NCBI GenBank assembly: GCA_024399615.1
Contig: JAKSNQ010000006.1
Span: 1 to 50,334 of the forward strand
Reading direction: 5' to 3'
Length of the DNA stretch: 50,334 nt
From: Paludibacteraceae bacterium
GTDB lineage: Bacteria; Bacteroidota; Bacteroidia; Bacteroidales; Paludibacteraceae
Positions within the stretch are counted from its first letter, which is position 1. Each line of letters begins with the position of its first letter. Shown piece after piece: positions 25,087-34,907 of this stretch. Below the pieces are notes generated by a model that was not told the DNA's origin, ran no database searches, and saw only the letters and a program-made list of their open reading frames with translations. Both the position numbers and the translations under genes were made by a program.

Positions 25087-26481
25087 ATGGCGATGAATTT
25101 ACACCATCTGCGATACATCTTACTGCTATTATTGTGCCTACTACCCTTGTGGTTGCAGGCACAAGTTCGCGTTTCTGGTACCCACTACGAACTGCCATCA
25201 CCTGCGGGTGTCGATCATGTTTATCTTTTTGCTGACCTTGCGGCCAACGATGCATATATTCGATATGCGGGCCAGGGGCAAGTCAGATGGACTGACTACA
25301 ATGGTAGGGTAGTGCAGCAGGGACAAGGAGCTGAGACTTTGTATCCTGAGGATCAGATGGGGTACATGCTCTACGTGAGCGATTCGCTGATTTCCTCTTT
25401 CTTCGTGATCGATTACCATTTGCATCGACCTGACTTTAGTTTTGCTACTCTTACGGCCGACATGCAATGTGCACAGACGCTGCTCGATTTGAATGCGTCC
25501 TTGCCGCCTTTGGCATATGTTACTCCATTAGGAGCAAGACGACTTATCGACAGACAAGCTACTGTGACCTATACTTCATTGGCCTGGAGCGAAGAGTCTG
25601 GCAAGTCGGACTCCACGCAAACGACTGCATCTGCAGGAGTGGGCGGAGCATGGGTTGATTCGACTGCCGTAGAGATTGTGCAGATCAAGCAAGGAGCCGA
25701 TGAGGCTGTTTTCTCGCAGACTTTTGCCGTCGCTGCTCCTTTTCGAAGTACTGTATTTACCTTGGTTATCGATCCGTTCGCTACGCAATTAGGCTATTCG
25801 CCTACAACGATTGAGTCTGACGAATATGCGGCGGTTGCTGTTTGTGCACATCCCGTTTCTGTGACAACGACGCGTGGAACTAACTACGAAAACGAACCGG
25901 GACGACCTATTGATGAGACCACGTTGACTGGATCTGCTCCTTTGGAAGTGCATTTTATCGCGAACGGCAACAAACCGACGGCACTCTACTACAAGTGGCA
26001 GATTTTCAAAGGCTCTGAGATGATTGCTGAGCGATATGATGAGGACCAGCGATACACGTTCTCCGATTATGGTGCTTATCAGGTCAAGTGTTGGGTATCG
26101 AATGATATGTGTGTATCTGATTCGACCGTCTTCAACTTGTCTGTCAGCGAGTCACTCTTGCGCGTGCCGAACGTGTTCACTCCTAATGGAGATGGCGTCA
26201 ATGATGAGTTCCGAGTTGTCTATCGTTCGCTTGCTGAGTTCCATTGTTGGGTGTACAATCGATGGGGAAAATTGGTGTTCGAATGGACTGACCCGTCCAA
26301 AGGATGGGATGGTAATATCAGCGGTAAACCGGCTGCTGAAGGGGCATATTATTATATTATTCGCGCGCGAGGTACCGATGCTGACCCCAAAAATACCTAT
26401 CACAAGGTTACCAAGAAACGTTTGCCGGACATTGGCGTGTACCAGTTGTCCGGACATATCAATCTGATTCGCGGGCATTGA
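25087..26481 (+). CDS. Secreted protein with PKD-like domain and T9SS type B (CHU_C) sorting domain
   Basis: 464 residues; a signal peptide (YILLLLLCLLPLWLQA) begins at residue ~10. The middle (about 30-270) is beta-rich without a motif I recognise. A PKD-like domain (about 285-355, GSAPLEVHFIANG, YTFSDYGAYQVKCWVSN) precedes the final ~95 residues, a gliding-motility-type C-terminal domain (VPNVFTPNGDGVNDEF, YNRWGKLVFEW, GWDGNISGKPAAEGAYYYII), which directs type IX export and type B sorting to the surface. It begins 4 bases after serA. Its function beyond surface display is unknown. Confidence 0.85.
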   Translation: MAMNLHHLRYILLLLLCLLPLWLQAQVRVSGTHYELPSPAGVDHVYLFADLAANDAYIRYAGQGQVRWTDYNGRVVQQGQGAETLYPEDQMGYMLYVSDSLISSFFVIDYHLHRPDFSFATLTADMQCAQTLLDLNASLPPLAYVTPLGARRLIDRQATVTYTSLAWSEESGKSDSTQTTASAGVGGAWVDSTAVEIVQIKQGADEAVFSQTFAVAAPFRSTVFTLVIDPFATQLGYSPTTIESDEYAAVAVCAHPVSVTTTRGTNYENEPGRPIDETTLTGSAPLEVHFIANGNKPTALYYKWQIFKGSEMIAERYDEDQRYTFSDYGAYQVKCWVSNDMCVSDSTVFNLSVSESLLRVPNVFTPNGDGVNDEFRVVYRSLAEFHCWVYNRWGKLVFEWTDPSKGWDGNISGKPAAEGAYYYIIRARGTDADPKNTYHKVTKKRLPDIGVYQLSGHINLIRGH

Positions 26482-26570
26482 CCACTCGGAAATATATCCA
26501 TACATAAATCGCTGTAGATTAGTACTATATACTCCACGTTTAGATGGAAATAATAACAAAATTATACATG

Positions 26571-28721
26571 ATGAAACTAAAAACTTTACTAGTCATGGCC
26601 TTAGCCACTACGACTGTTTTGGCTACGGCCGAAACCAATCCGTTCTTGAATTACAAGAATTGGAAAACGCCACATGGCACGTATCCTTTCAATGAAATCA
26701 AAGCAGAACACTATCGCCCTGCTATCGAAGAGGCTTTCCGTCAGGGACAACAGGAGATTGATGCGATTGTCAACAATCCTGCTGCTCCAACCTTCCAGAA
26801 CACCATCGAGGCTTATGAGTCTGCTGGACAACTCTTGAATATCACGTTGTCATGTCTGTTCAATCTCACCAATGCGGATACCAACGATGAGTTGACTGCT
26901 ATCGAGACCGAGATTACGCCACAACTTAGTGAATACAATGCAAATATCCTCCTTAATGAGGGACTTTTCAAGCGTATTAAGGCTGTGTATGACCAACGTG
27001 CTTCGTTGAAACTGACTCCTGAACAGGCTAAATTGCTTGATGATATTTATGAGGGATTTGCAAACAATGGCGCCAATCTGTCCGCTAAGGAGAAAGAGGA
27101 ATATCGTGCTCTTTCTATGCAACTCTCACAACTTACTCTGCTCTATGGTCAGAATGTACTCAAGGCAACCAACGCATGGACGATGTTGCTTACCGACGAA
27201 TCACTTTTGGCTGGTTTGAACGACGACACCAAGGAGATCCTCAAGCACAATGCTGAAGCAAAAGGATACGAACAGGGTTGGTTGCTCAACCTCAAACCTA
27301 CCACCTACATCCCTGTTATGCAGGACTTGGATAACCGTGACATACGTCGTGAACTCTACATGGCCTACAATACCCGTTGTATCGGAGGAGAGTTTGATAA
27401 TACCTCTGTGATTTGTCAGATTGTCAACACTCGCCTTGCTTTGGCTAAGTTGTTTGGAAAGGAATGCTATGCGGACAAGTCTTTGAAAAAGACTATGGCC
27501 GAGTCGAAGGATGGTGTTTATGGACTTTTGAACCAACTTCGCGATGCTTACTTGCCGGTGGCTGTTCAGGAATACAACGAACTGCAAGACTATGCTCGTT
27601 CGATTGGTTTCTATGCTACTTTGCAAGCATGGGATTGGAGCTATTATAGCAAGAAACTCAAAAACGAGAAATACGCTATTTCTGATGATCTTCTCCGTCC
27701 TTATTTTGAACTGGAAGCAGTAAAGAAAGGTGTATTTGGATTGGCTACCAAGTTGTATGGTATTACTTTCAAGGAGAACAAAAATATTCAGGTGTATAAT
27801 CCCGAAGTGAAAGCTTACGATGTCTTTGACGAAAAGGGTAAATTCCTTGCTGTGTATTATTGCGACTTCCATCCACGGGATGGCAAGCGTGGTGGAGCTT
27901 GGATGAATGACTTCCAGCCACAATACAAGGTCGGCAAGAACGATCATCGTCCACACATTGTGAATGTGATGAACTTCACTCGTCCTACCGATACCAAGCC
28001 TGCTTTGTTCACCTACGATGAGGTGCGTACCTTCCTTCACGAGTTTGGACATGCTTTGCATGGCATGTTGACTCGCTGCCAATATTCTCAGTTGTCTGGT
28101 ACCTCTGTTTCTCGTGACTTTGTCGAGTTGCCTTCTCAGTTCAACGAAAATTTTGTTGACGAGAAAGAGTTCCTTGATACTTTTGCTAAGCACTACTTGA
28201 CCGGAGAAGCGCTTCCACAGGAATTGCTTGACAAGATGCATGCTTCGCAGACCTATCATGCTGCTTATGCTTGTGTGCGTCAACTTTCGTTTGGTTACCT
28301 CGATATGGCATGGCATACCATTACCTCGCCTTTTGCTGCACCGGAAGGTGTCTCTCTTCAGGAGGCGGTGATTAACTTTGGTAATGCTGCTATGGATCAG
28401 GTCGCTTGTGTGCCTACCGTTCCTGGTACACAAATGGAGACCGCATTTACCCATATCTTCTCGGGTGGATATGCCGCTGGTTACTATAGCTACAAGTGGT
28501 CTGAAGTACTTGATGCAGATGCATTTAGTGTCTTCTTGGAGGCGAAAGATAAGAATGGCTCTATCTTCGATAAGAAAGCGGCTGCTGCGTTCCGAAAGAA
28601 TATTCTTGAGAAGGGTGGCTCTGAGAAACCGGCTGAGCTCTATCGTCGTTTCCGCAATGGTGAACCATCTATCGAGCCTCTCATGAAGCGCGATGGTATC
28701 ACCGTACCTGCTGAAAAATAA
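26571..28721 (+). CDS. M3 family metallopeptidase (peptidyl-dipeptidase Dcp type), exported
   Basis: 716 residues from ATG 26571 (MKLKTLLVMALATTTVLA signal peptide); upstream in-frame ATGs at 26544 and 26568 are less fitting. The mature part follows the M3 family: helical N-terminal half and a catalytic domain with FLHEFGHALHG (zinc HExxH) and the downstream Glu in SVSRDFVELPSQFNENF. Dcp removes C-terminal dipeptides; most Bacteroidota homologs are periplasmic. The end FRNGEPSIEPLMKRDGI is as in Dcp. Thioesterase follows 18 bases downstream. Confidence 0.93.
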   Translation: MKLKTLLVMALATTTVLATAETNPFLNYKNWKTPHGTYPFNEIKAEHYRPAIEEAFRQGQQEIDAIVNNPAAPTFQNTIEAYESAGQLLNITLSCLFNLTNADTNDELTAIETEITPQLSEYNANILLNEGLFKRIKAVYDQRASLKLTPEQAKLLDDIYEGFANNGANLSAKEKEEYRALSMQLSQLTLLYGQNVLKATNAWTMLLTDESLLAGLNDDTKEILKHNAEAKGYEQGWLLNLKPTTYIPVMQDLDNRDIRRELYMAYNTRCIGGEFDNTSVICQIVNTRLALAKLFGKECYADKSLKKTMAESKDGVYGLLNQLRDAYLPVAVQEYNELQDYARSIGFYATLQAWDWSYYSKKLKNEKYAISDDLLRPYFELEAVKKGVFGLATKLYGITFKENKNIQVYNPEVKAYDVFDEKGKFLAVYYCDFHPRDGKRGGAWMNDFQPQYKVGKNDHRPHIVNVMNFTRPTDTKPALFTYDEVRTFLHEFGHALHGMLTRCQYSQLSGTSVSRDFVELPSQFNENFVDEKEFLDTFAKHYLTGEALPQELLDKMHASQTYHAAYACVRQLSFGYLDMAWHTITSPFAAPEGVSLQEAVINFGNAAMDQVACVPTVPGTQMETAFTHIFSGGYAAGYYSYKWSEVLDADAFSVFLEAKDKNGSIFDKKAAAAFRKNILEKGGSEKPAELYRRFRNGEPSIEPLMKRDGITVPAEK

Positions 28722-28739
28722 GTAGAATTGTTGGTTCAT

Positions 28740-29240
28740 ATGAAAAAAATCAATAATCCGTGGTTGGGCAATCCTGAATACAATTGCTTAGGTTGTTGTC
28801 CTACGAACCCCATTGGAGCTCATATGCGTTTCTATGAAGAGGGGGATGATGTGGTTTCTGTATGGCAACCTACCCAAAATCATCAATCTTGGATTGATAC
28901 GCTACATGGTGGTATGCAAGCTACCTTGTTGGATGAAGCATGTGGTTGGGTGATTTTCCATAAACTTCAAACGGCTGGAGTCACAGCTAAAATGGAAATT
29001 CGCTACAAAAAGCCTGTTTCTACCCGTCAAACGCATATCGTTATCCGAGCTCGTCTGGTGGAAATGCGCAGAAATGTGGCCATCGTACAGGGAGAAATAT
29101 GGTCGGCTGATAACCAGTTGTTGGTTGAATGTACGTGCACCTATTTCACCTTCCCGCAAGAGAAAGCAATTGCGGAAATGGGCTACCAACCTTCTGTTGT
29201 GGATGAAAAAGAGGTCACAATCGAAGATTTGATACATTAA
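28740..29240 (+). CDS. PaaI-type hotdog thioesterase
   Basis: 166 residues from ATG 28740 (MKKINNPWLG); an earlier in-frame start at 28728 is possible. A single hotdog domain: SWIDTLHGGMQATLLDEACGW carries the central helix and catalytic Asp/Glu, followed by AKMEIRYKKPV and a strand-rich end. Such proteins hydrolyse acyl-CoA thioesters; the substrate is not evident. A CLGCCPTNPIG motif near the N-terminus has Cys residues of unknown role. A terminator follows. Confidence 0.85.
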   Translation: MKKINNPWLGNPEYNCLGCCPTNPIGAHMRFYEEGDDVVSVWQPTQNHQSWIDTLHGGMQATLLDEACGWVIFHKLQTAGVTAKMEIRYKKPVSTRQTHIVIRARLVEMRRNVAIVQGEIWSADNQLLVECTCTYFTFPQEKAIAEMGYQPSVVDEKEVTIEDLIH

Positions 29241-29268
29241 TCGACTTTTTTATCTGATATTTACTTTT

Positions 29269-29306
29269 GTCCTACTTCACAAATAGCGAGGTAGGGCATT
29301 TTTTTT
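29269..29306 (+). terminator. Intrinsic terminator after the thioesterase gene
   Basis: GTCCTACTTC (29269-29278) pairs with GAGGTAGGGC (29288-29297), 10 bp with two G-T pairs, loop of 9, then eight T (29299-29306). Confidence 0.85.
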
Positions 29307-29325
29307 ATTAAAAAAAACAAATATA

Positions 29326-29357
29326 CTTGCGTATGTGAGAAAAAAGCAGTATCTTTG
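29326..29357 (+). promoter_or_regulatory. Bacteroidota-type promoter for amidase-MCE-dnaA-dnaX
   Basis: CTTG (29326-29329, one change from TTTG), 20 bases, TATCTTTG (29350-29357). It lies just before the amidase gene and no other good match is seen before 39321. Confidence 0.72.
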
Positions 29358-29400
29358 CACCCAAATTATAATGGCGGATTATGCAACACTTGCAAACATT

Positions 29401-30672
29401 ATGAAACATCGATTTACATATATTCATCATTTTTTGTTTGTTGTACTGGCACTCTGGATTTGTTCTGTACCGGTTATGGCGCAAAAGAAGGCAGCTCAAA
29501 AGGCCGCTAAAAAACAGGCTTTTACGGTGGTGATTGATGCTGGACATGGTGGACACGATTGTGGCGCTTTGGGTAAAAAAGCACAAGAGAAATCGCTAAA
29601 TCTGGATGTCTCGTTGATGTTGGGGCAGATGATTACGGAACGCTATCCGGATGTCAATGTGCTTTATACGCGCAAGACGGATGTGTTCTTAACCTTGCAG
29701 GAGCGGGCTAATTTTGTCAACAACAACGCTGCCGACTTATTTATCTGTATCCATACCAATTCGGCTAAGAATCATTCGGCCTCTGGTGCTGAGACGTTTG
29801 TCTTGGGTGTGGACAAAATGCAGTCCAATTTGGACGTGGCGATGCGTGAGAATGCTGTAATGTTGCTCGAAAATGACCAATCGCAGTACGAAGGTTTTGA
29901 CCCTAACTCTATCGACTCATACATCATGTTCGAACTGATGCAAAACCAGTATATCGATCAGAGTCTCCGTTTTGCTACATTGGTGCAAAACGAGTTTGTT
30001 ACCAAGTTGGGGCGTGCGGATCGTGGGGTGCGACAAGCTGGGTTTTGGGTGTTGCACAAGTCGGCTTGCCCTAGTGTGCTGATTGAGATGGGATTCATTT
30101 CTAACGAAGAAGAAGAGAAGTATTTATCATCGGCAAAGGGTAAACAAGATATTGCTCGCGCCATTCTTCGCGCGTTTGCTGCTTACAAGGCCAGAACAAT
30201 GGCGGCTGGTGCAAATGCTACCACCGATCTCTTTGAGGAAACAGAATCTGTGACCTCACAACCTGCTAAAGACGCCAAAGTTGATTCTGAAGAAGCTAAG
30301 TCCGGTAAAACCGAGTCTAAAGACGCCAAGTCTGGTAAGACGGATACTAAAGACGCGAAATCTGCAACTTCGGAAACCAAAGTAGAAACAAAGCATGCAA
30401 ATGAAAACGAAGGCCTCTACTATGCTGTACAGATTTTTGCATCCTCTCGAATCATTCCTGCTAATGATGCCACTTTCAAGGGGCTGAAGGATTGTCAATA
30501 CACATTGGACGGTAAGTTTTATAAGTATCGCTATGGACACATGGCTACTTTTGCCGAAGCCGAGAAGAAGATGCAAGAACTGAAAGCTCTATTCCCGGAT
30601 TGCTTTGTTGTCGCTTTTGATGGTGACGAACAGATTTTTGTAAAAGATGCAAAAAAACGAACAAACGAATAA
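29401..30672 (+). CDS. N-acetylmuramoyl-L-alanine amidase (AmiC type) with SPOR-like domain
   Basis: 423 residues from ATG 29401, which starts a signal peptide (FLFVVLALWICSVPVMA) and leaves about 38 bases of leader; an in-frame ATG at 29371 would leave under 10. The amidase_3 zinc domain (about 40-265) has VIDAGHGGHDCGALG, the second metal His in ICIHTNSA and the catalytic Glu in VLIEMGFISN. A Lys/Ser/Asp linker with repeated DAKSGKT-like units (about 295-340) leads to a SPOR-like domain (YYAVQIFASS, then FYKYRYGHMATFAEA). It cleaves the stem peptide from MurNAc during cell separation. The first gene of the dnaA operon. Confidence 0.92.
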   Translation: MKHRFTYIHHFLFVVLALWICSVPVMAQKKAAQKAAKKQAFTVVIDAGHGGHDCGALGKKAQEKSLNLDVSLMLGQMITERYPDVNVLYTRKTDVFLTLQERANFVNNNAADLFICIHTNSAKNHSASGAETFVLGVDKMQSNLDVAMRENAVMLLENDQSQYEGFDPNSIDSYIMFELMQNQYIDQSLRFATLVQNEFVTKLGRADRGVRQAGFWVLHKSACPSVLIEMGFISNEEEEKYLSSAKGKQDIARAILRAFAAYKARTMAAGANATTDLFEETESVTSQPAKDAKVDSEEAKSGKTESKDAKSGKTDTKDAKSATSETKVETKHANENEGLYYAVQIFASSRIIPANDATFKGLKDCQYTLDGKFYKYRYGHMATFAEAEKKMQELKALFPDCFVVAFDGDEQIFVKDAKKRTNE

Positions 30673-30683
30673 ATTTTTATACA

Positions 30684-31601
30684 ATGAAAAAGATAGCATA
30701 TTGGAAGGAAATACGCGTGTCAATACTGTTCTTGTTGGCTGTAGTGTTGCTTTACTATGGCATGTATTTCCTCAAGGGTATTAATTTGTTCCATAAGACC
30801 AACACGTACATTACTACTTTTCAGAATACCAATGGTTTGGTGGAGCAGAACAACGTTTATATCCATGGCTACAAAGTGGGTATTGTTGATAAAATCTTAT
30901 ACGATTTTTCGTCATCTACTCCTTTCGTGGTGCATTTCTCTACCAATACCGATATTCAGTTGCCACAAGGTACTGTCGTGACTATGATTGCCGATGGTCT
31001 CTTGGGAGGTACTGCGTTAGAGTTGCGTTTCCCGGACCAAATGGATGAAGCTGATTTGGCATACTACCATTGTAACGACACCCTGCCTAGCAAAGTGGAG
31101 GAGGGAATGGTTAGCAGCTTGATGGGGATGGTTAGCAATTTGTCAAGCAAACTGGATCCTATCCTCGTTAATTTGGATTCACTTTCTTTTGCGCTTCGCA
31201 ACAATCTTACCGATGAGCAAATGGCGCAGCTGGTGCGTAGTCTTAACTCAACCTTGCGCAACACACAGGCTGCAACGGGGAAATTGGACAAAATATTGGC
31301 TGTTCAGGTTCCACAGCTGATGGATAGTATTCAACTCGTTGTTTGTGATGTGCACCGTATTACCAACGATGTGGCAGAGGCTAATCTCCGTGCTACTATT
31401 CTTAAGTTGGATACTACTGTCAATGGGGTTAATCAGTTTATGGACAAGGTCAATTCTACTGACGGAACTATTGGCATGCTACTCAATGATAAAAATCTTT
31501 ATATCAATTTGAATAACACAGTAACTTCGGCCGACAGCCTCATCTCTGACCTCAAGGCGAATCCGAAACGTTATGTGCAATTCTCTTTGTTTGGAAAGTA
31601 A
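30684..31601 (+). CDS. MCE/MlaD family protein
   Basis: 305 residues with one N-terminal transmembrane helix (VSILFLLAVVLLYYGMYFL, about 13-31) and an MCE domain (about 35-115, TFQNTNGLVEQNNVYIHGYKVGIV, VTMIADGLLGGTALEL). The rest is helical, ending in LKANPKRYVQFSLFGK, as in other Bacteroidota MlaD-like proteins. MlaD-type proteins form rings that ferry phospholipids between membranes with an ABC transporter; the partner MlaE/MlaF genes are not in this window. It begins 11 bases after the amidase gene. Confidence 0.88.
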   Translation: MKKIAYWKEIRVSILFLLAVVLLYYGMYFLKGINLFHKTNTYITTFQNTNGLVEQNNVYIHGYKVGIVDKILYDFSSSTPFVVHFSTNTDIQLPQGTVVTMIADGLLGGTALELRFPDQMDEADLAYYHCNDTLPSKVEEGMVSSLMGMVSNLSSKLDPILVNLDSLSFALRNNLTDEQMAQLVRSLNSTLRNTQAATGKLDKILAVQVPQLMDSIQLVVCDVHRITNDVAEANLRATILKLDTTVNGVNQFMDKVNSTDGTIGMLLNDKNLYINLNNTVTSADSLISDLKANPKRYVQFSLFGK

Positions 31602-31612
31602 GATACGAAATA

Positions 31613-33031
31613 ATGAGTTCGAAAGAATTATATGGCAAATGGAAAGCCTGCTTGGAACTGCTCCGCGAGGAACTATCTGAGTCGGTTTATAACACTTGGT
31701 TTATTCCTATTGTACCGGTGTCGTATGCGGAAAATAAACTGGTATTGCAGGTGAAAAGTTACTCGGTGGTGGATTACATCGAGGATATGTATTTGAAAAT
31801 TTTCGCTCGCGCTATCTATAGTGTTTTCGGAGTGGGCACACAGGTCGATTACCGTGTATTGGTGGTTGAGGGACCTGCGAATGCTACTGCTACCGTCGCC
31901 AGCGATCGCGTCGCGCAGGAAATAACCAAAAACGAACTTTTGGGACCTACACCACAGCCTTCGGCTTTTACCCAGCAGCAGAGCTCACCACAGTTACCAC
32001 CACTTGACTCGAGACTTAACCCTACCTATACGTTTGAGAGTTTCGTCATGGGTGAATGCAATAAACTCGTGCGCTCTGTGGCTTTGGCAGCGGCTAAGAC
32101 TCCTGGTAACAATAGCTTTAACCCATTGTTCATTTTTGGTGGCAGTGGAGTGGGAAAGACTCACCTTTTGAATGCCATTGGCAATCAGGTCAAGTTGCTT
32201 TATCCGCAAAAGCGTGTTCTTTATCTTTCTGCCAACGAATTCAAAACGCAATACATGAATGCGGCGCAACAGGGTAAAGTCTCCGATTTTATCCTCTATT
32301 ACCAAAGCATTGATGTGTTGTTGATTGATGATGTTCAGTTCTTGGCAGGTCAAAATCAGCAACGTACGCAAGAGCAATTCTTTCACATTTTCAACCATTT
32401 GCACCAGTCCCGCAAGCAGATTGTCATGACCAGCGATCGACCTCCTTTGGAAATTAAAGACTTGGAAGATCGTCTGCTGACTCGATTCAAGTGGGGATTC
32501 CAAGGTGAAATGTTACGTCCGGATTACTTACTCCGCAAAGATATTCTTCGCAACAAGATGAGTCGTGACGGTATCGATTTACCTGACGAAGTGATTGATT
32601 TTATTGCAGAAAATGTGCGAGAAAACGTGCGCGATTTGGAGGGCGTATTGGCTTCACTATTGGCATACTCAACCCTGATGGATTCGCAGATTGACCTCTC
32701 GCTTGCCGAGCGTGTGGTGGGCAATGTGGTGGAGATTGGGCCTCTTGAGATGCGAATTGAGGATATTGTGGATGTGGTGGCACAGGAGTTTGGATTTACG
32801 CCGAAACAATTGCAGAGCAGTTCGCGTCAACAAAGTATCTGTAATGCGCGACAGATCTCGATGTATTTTGCAAAAAAACTGACTTCCAATAGTTTACAGG
32901 AGATTGGTAATTTCTTCGGACGTACTCATGCTACTGTTTTGCATGCTTGTGATAGTGTTCGCAATGCGCTTGACCTTGATCCTGTTATGGCCCAACGCAT
33001 ACGTAAAATAGAAAACAAACTGGTTCATTAA
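31613..33031 (+). CDS. dnaA: Chromosomal replication initiator protein DnaA
   Basis: 472 residues. Domain I (about 1-90, ELSESVYNTWFIPI), a Gln/Pro-rich linker (about 105-140), the AAA+ domain with Walker A (GGSGVGKTHLLNAIG, about 176-190), Walker B (VLLIDDVQFLAG) and domain IV with the DnaA-box signature (GNFFGRTHATVLHACD). It binds DnaA boxes to open oriC. No dnaN lies beside it, and I see no cluster of TTATCCACA-type boxes in the flanks, so oriC is probably elsewhere. dnaX begins 1 base after the stop. Confidence 0.97.
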   Translation: MSSKELYGKWKACLELLREELSESVYNTWFIPIVPVSYAENKLVLQVKSYSVVDYIEDMYLKIFARAIYSVFGVGTQVDYRVLVVEGPANATATVASDRVAQEITKNELLGPTPQPSAFTQQQSSPQLPPLDSRLNPTYTFESFVMGECNKLVRSVALAAAKTPGNNSFNPLFIFGGSGVGKTHLLNAIGNQVKLLYPQKRVLYLSANEFKTQYMNAAQQGKVSDFILYYQSIDVLLIDDVQFLAGQNQQRTQEQFFHIFNHLHQSRKQIVMTSDRPPLEIKDLEDRLLTRFKWGFQGEMLRPDYLLRKDILRNKMSRDGIDLPDEVIDFIAENVRENVRDLEGVLASLLAYSTLMDSQIDLSLAERVVGNVVEIGPLEMRIEDIVDVVAQEFGFTPKQLQSSSRQQSICNARQISMYFAKKLTSNSLQEIGNFFGRTHATVLHACDSVRNALDLDPVMAQRIRKIENKLVH

Positions 33032-33032
33032 T

Positions 33033-34907
33033 ATGAGCGAATATATTGTTTCTGCACGAAAATATCGTCCCGCGGCCTTTGAAATGGTTGTCGGGCAACG
33101 TTCTTTGACCGATACACTCCGCAATGCTATACGCACAGGTCATTTGGCGCATGCCTATCTGTTTTGTGGACCACGTGGTGTCGGTAAGACAACTTGTGCG
33201 CGAATTTTTGCTAAGACAATCAACTGTCTGACGCCTACCGCTGATCATGATGCCTGCAACGAATGTGAGTCATGCCGGGCTTTCAATGAGCAACGTTCGT
33301 TTAATATTCACGAGCTCGATGCTGCCTCCAACAACTCGGTGGAGGATATTCGTTCGCTGATTGAACAAGTTCGCATTCCACCTCAGGTTGGTAAATATTC
33401 GGTATATATCATCGATGAGGTACATATGCTCTCTCAGAGTGCATTCAATGCATTGTTGAAAACCTTGGAAGAGCCCCCATCGTATGCCATCTTTATTTTG
33501 GCTACTACCGAGAAACATAAGGTGTTACCAACTATTTTGTCACGTTGCCAGGTATTTGATTTCCAGCGAATAACGCTTACTGACATCGTGGAGCATCTTC
33601 GTTATGTGGCTACTCAAGAAGGAGTGACTGCTGTCGATGAGGCACTTCATGTTGTTGCTATGAAGGCCGATGGTGGTATGCGTGATGCTTTGTCGATTTT
33701 TGACCAATTGGTTACATATTGTGGTTCTTCTATCACTTACGAGCAGGCTATTGCGGTCCTGAACGTACTTGATTCTGACTACTATTTTCGTGCGGTTGAT
33801 TATGCCTTGGCGGGAAATGTAAGTGGGGTTTTGCTTTTGTTCAACGAAGTGTTGTGCAAGGGGTTTGATGGTGGACATTTTTTGTCAGGATTGGCATCTC
33901 ATCTGCGTGATGTGCTGGTGTCTAAGGATGTGGCTACTACTGTGCTTCTGGAAACCAGCGACTCTGTACGGCAACGTTTTGCTGCTCAGGCGAATAAGTG
34001 CACACCACGGTGGATTTTTGCCGCACTTGATGCCATCAATCAGACCGAGATGGGCTATCGTACGGCGCGCAATAAACGATTGGTAGTTGAACTGCTGTTG
34101 GTGAAACTGACGCAACTTAATCAGGTTCAGGTCACTCCTCAACAATCTGCTCCGACACCTGTTCAGTCTCGTCCTGCTACATCTGCTGTGCCACAAACCG
34201 CTGCTTCCCAAAACCGTGTGCCACAAGCTGTTACTACTCAACCTCATGTGCAACAACCCGTTGCTACTCAACCTCATGTGCAACAACCCGTCACTCCATC
34301 TGTTCAGCGTGCTACCGTAGTTACGGCCTCTTCACAACAGGTTCCTACACCTCAGCCTGCTGTCACGCCGGTTCCTATACCCAATGCTCCTATTCCGGGA
34401 ACTCCTATGCCTGGTTCGCCTATACCCAATGCGCCTATTGTTGGCGCAATCCCGGGGATTCCGGTTGCCGGACAACCACAGCCTGCGGTACCTACGACGA
34501 ATGCACCGCTACAACAGCGTTCCGTGGAGGGGACAGGTAATGTCCCTTTTTCCCAGGAGCAAATGGCTAACGCATGGAATGCAATGCGGTCGCAACTTTT
34601 CGCTTCCGACAGACGCATGTCTGCGCTGCTCTCAAACATAGCCCCTGTCAAAAAAAATGAGTTGGCATACGAAGTTCCTGTACTCAATATCATTCAGCAA
34701 TCCGAATTGCAGGAACAGAAATCCAAAATCATGGCTTTTCTCGTTGCACAACTCAAAAATAATTGCTTTACTTTGGATTATGTCGTCTCTGAAGAAGACA
34801 TGCAGACAACGGAGGCTTTTACAGCTGAGGAAAGAGTGAAACTGCTACAAGAGGCGAATCCCTTTTTACAGCAATTCCGTACTTCGTTAGGATTATTGAT
34901 GGAATGA
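33033..34907 (+). CDS. dnaX: DNA polymerase III subunit gamma/tau
   Basis: 624 residues. The clamp-loader ATPase: AAA+ domain with Walker A (CGPRGVGKTTCARIF, about 45-60), zinc-binding Cys (CNECESC region, about 65-90), LDAASNNSVEDIR, Walker B (IIDEVHMLS) and the sensor SRC (LSRCQVFDF). A ~150-residue Pro/Gln/Val linker (about 360-510) with a duplicated 10-residue unit and PIPNAPIPG repeats separates the C-terminal tau part. I see no obvious slippage site for making gamma. The next gene overlaps the stop by ATGA. Confidence 0.96.
   Translation: MSEYIVSARKYRPAAFEMVVGQRSLTDTLRNAIRTGHLAHAYLFCGPRGVGKTTCARIFAKTINCLTPTADHDACNECESCRAFNEQRSFNIHELDAASNNSVEDIRSLIEQVRIPPQVGKYSVYIIDEVHMLSQSAFNALLKTLEEPPSYAIFILATTEKHKVLPTILSRCQVFDFQRITLTDIVEHLRYVATQEGVTAVDEALHVVAMKADGGMRDALSIFDQLVTYCGSSITYEQAIAVLNVLDSDYYFRAVDYALAGNVSGVLLLFNEVLCKGFDGGHFLSGLASHLRDVLVSKDVATTVLLETSDSVRQRFAAQANKCTPRWIFAALDAINQTEMGYRTARNKRLVVELLLVKLTQLNQVQVTPQQSAPTPVQSRPATSAVPQTAASQNRVPQAVTTQPHVQQPVATQPHVQQPVTPSVQRATVVTASSQQVPTPQPAVTPVPIPNAPIPGTPMPGSPIPNAPIVGAIPGIPVAGQPQPAVPTTNAPLQQRSVEGTGNVPFSQEQMANAWNAMRSQLFASDRRMSALLSNIAPVKKNELAYEVPVLNIIQQSELQEQKSKIMAFLVAQLKNNCFTLDYVVSEEDMQTTEAFTAEERVKLLQEANPFLQQFRTSLGLLME
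34231..34290. repeat. dnaX: 30-bp in-frame duplication in dnaX linker
   Basis: Two adjacent 30-base units (34231-34260, 34261-34290) with one difference encode TQPHVQQPV/A twice in the Pro/Gln-rich linker. Copy-number change would keep the frame. Confidence 0.85.

Noticed and set aside
27201-28739. 512-codon open frame antisense to the M3 peptidase gene
   Set aside because: The sense frame encodes a complete M3 enzyme with catalytic motifs; the antisense product has no recognisable features and reflects codon bias.
31000-33100. Replication origin next to dnaA
   Set aside because: dnaA is flanked by tightly packed genes, no TTATCCACA-type cluster is seen and dnaN is absent.
33033-34907. Programmed frameshift in dnaX
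   Set aside because: I see no A-rich slippery site followed by a stem in the region where gamma would end.
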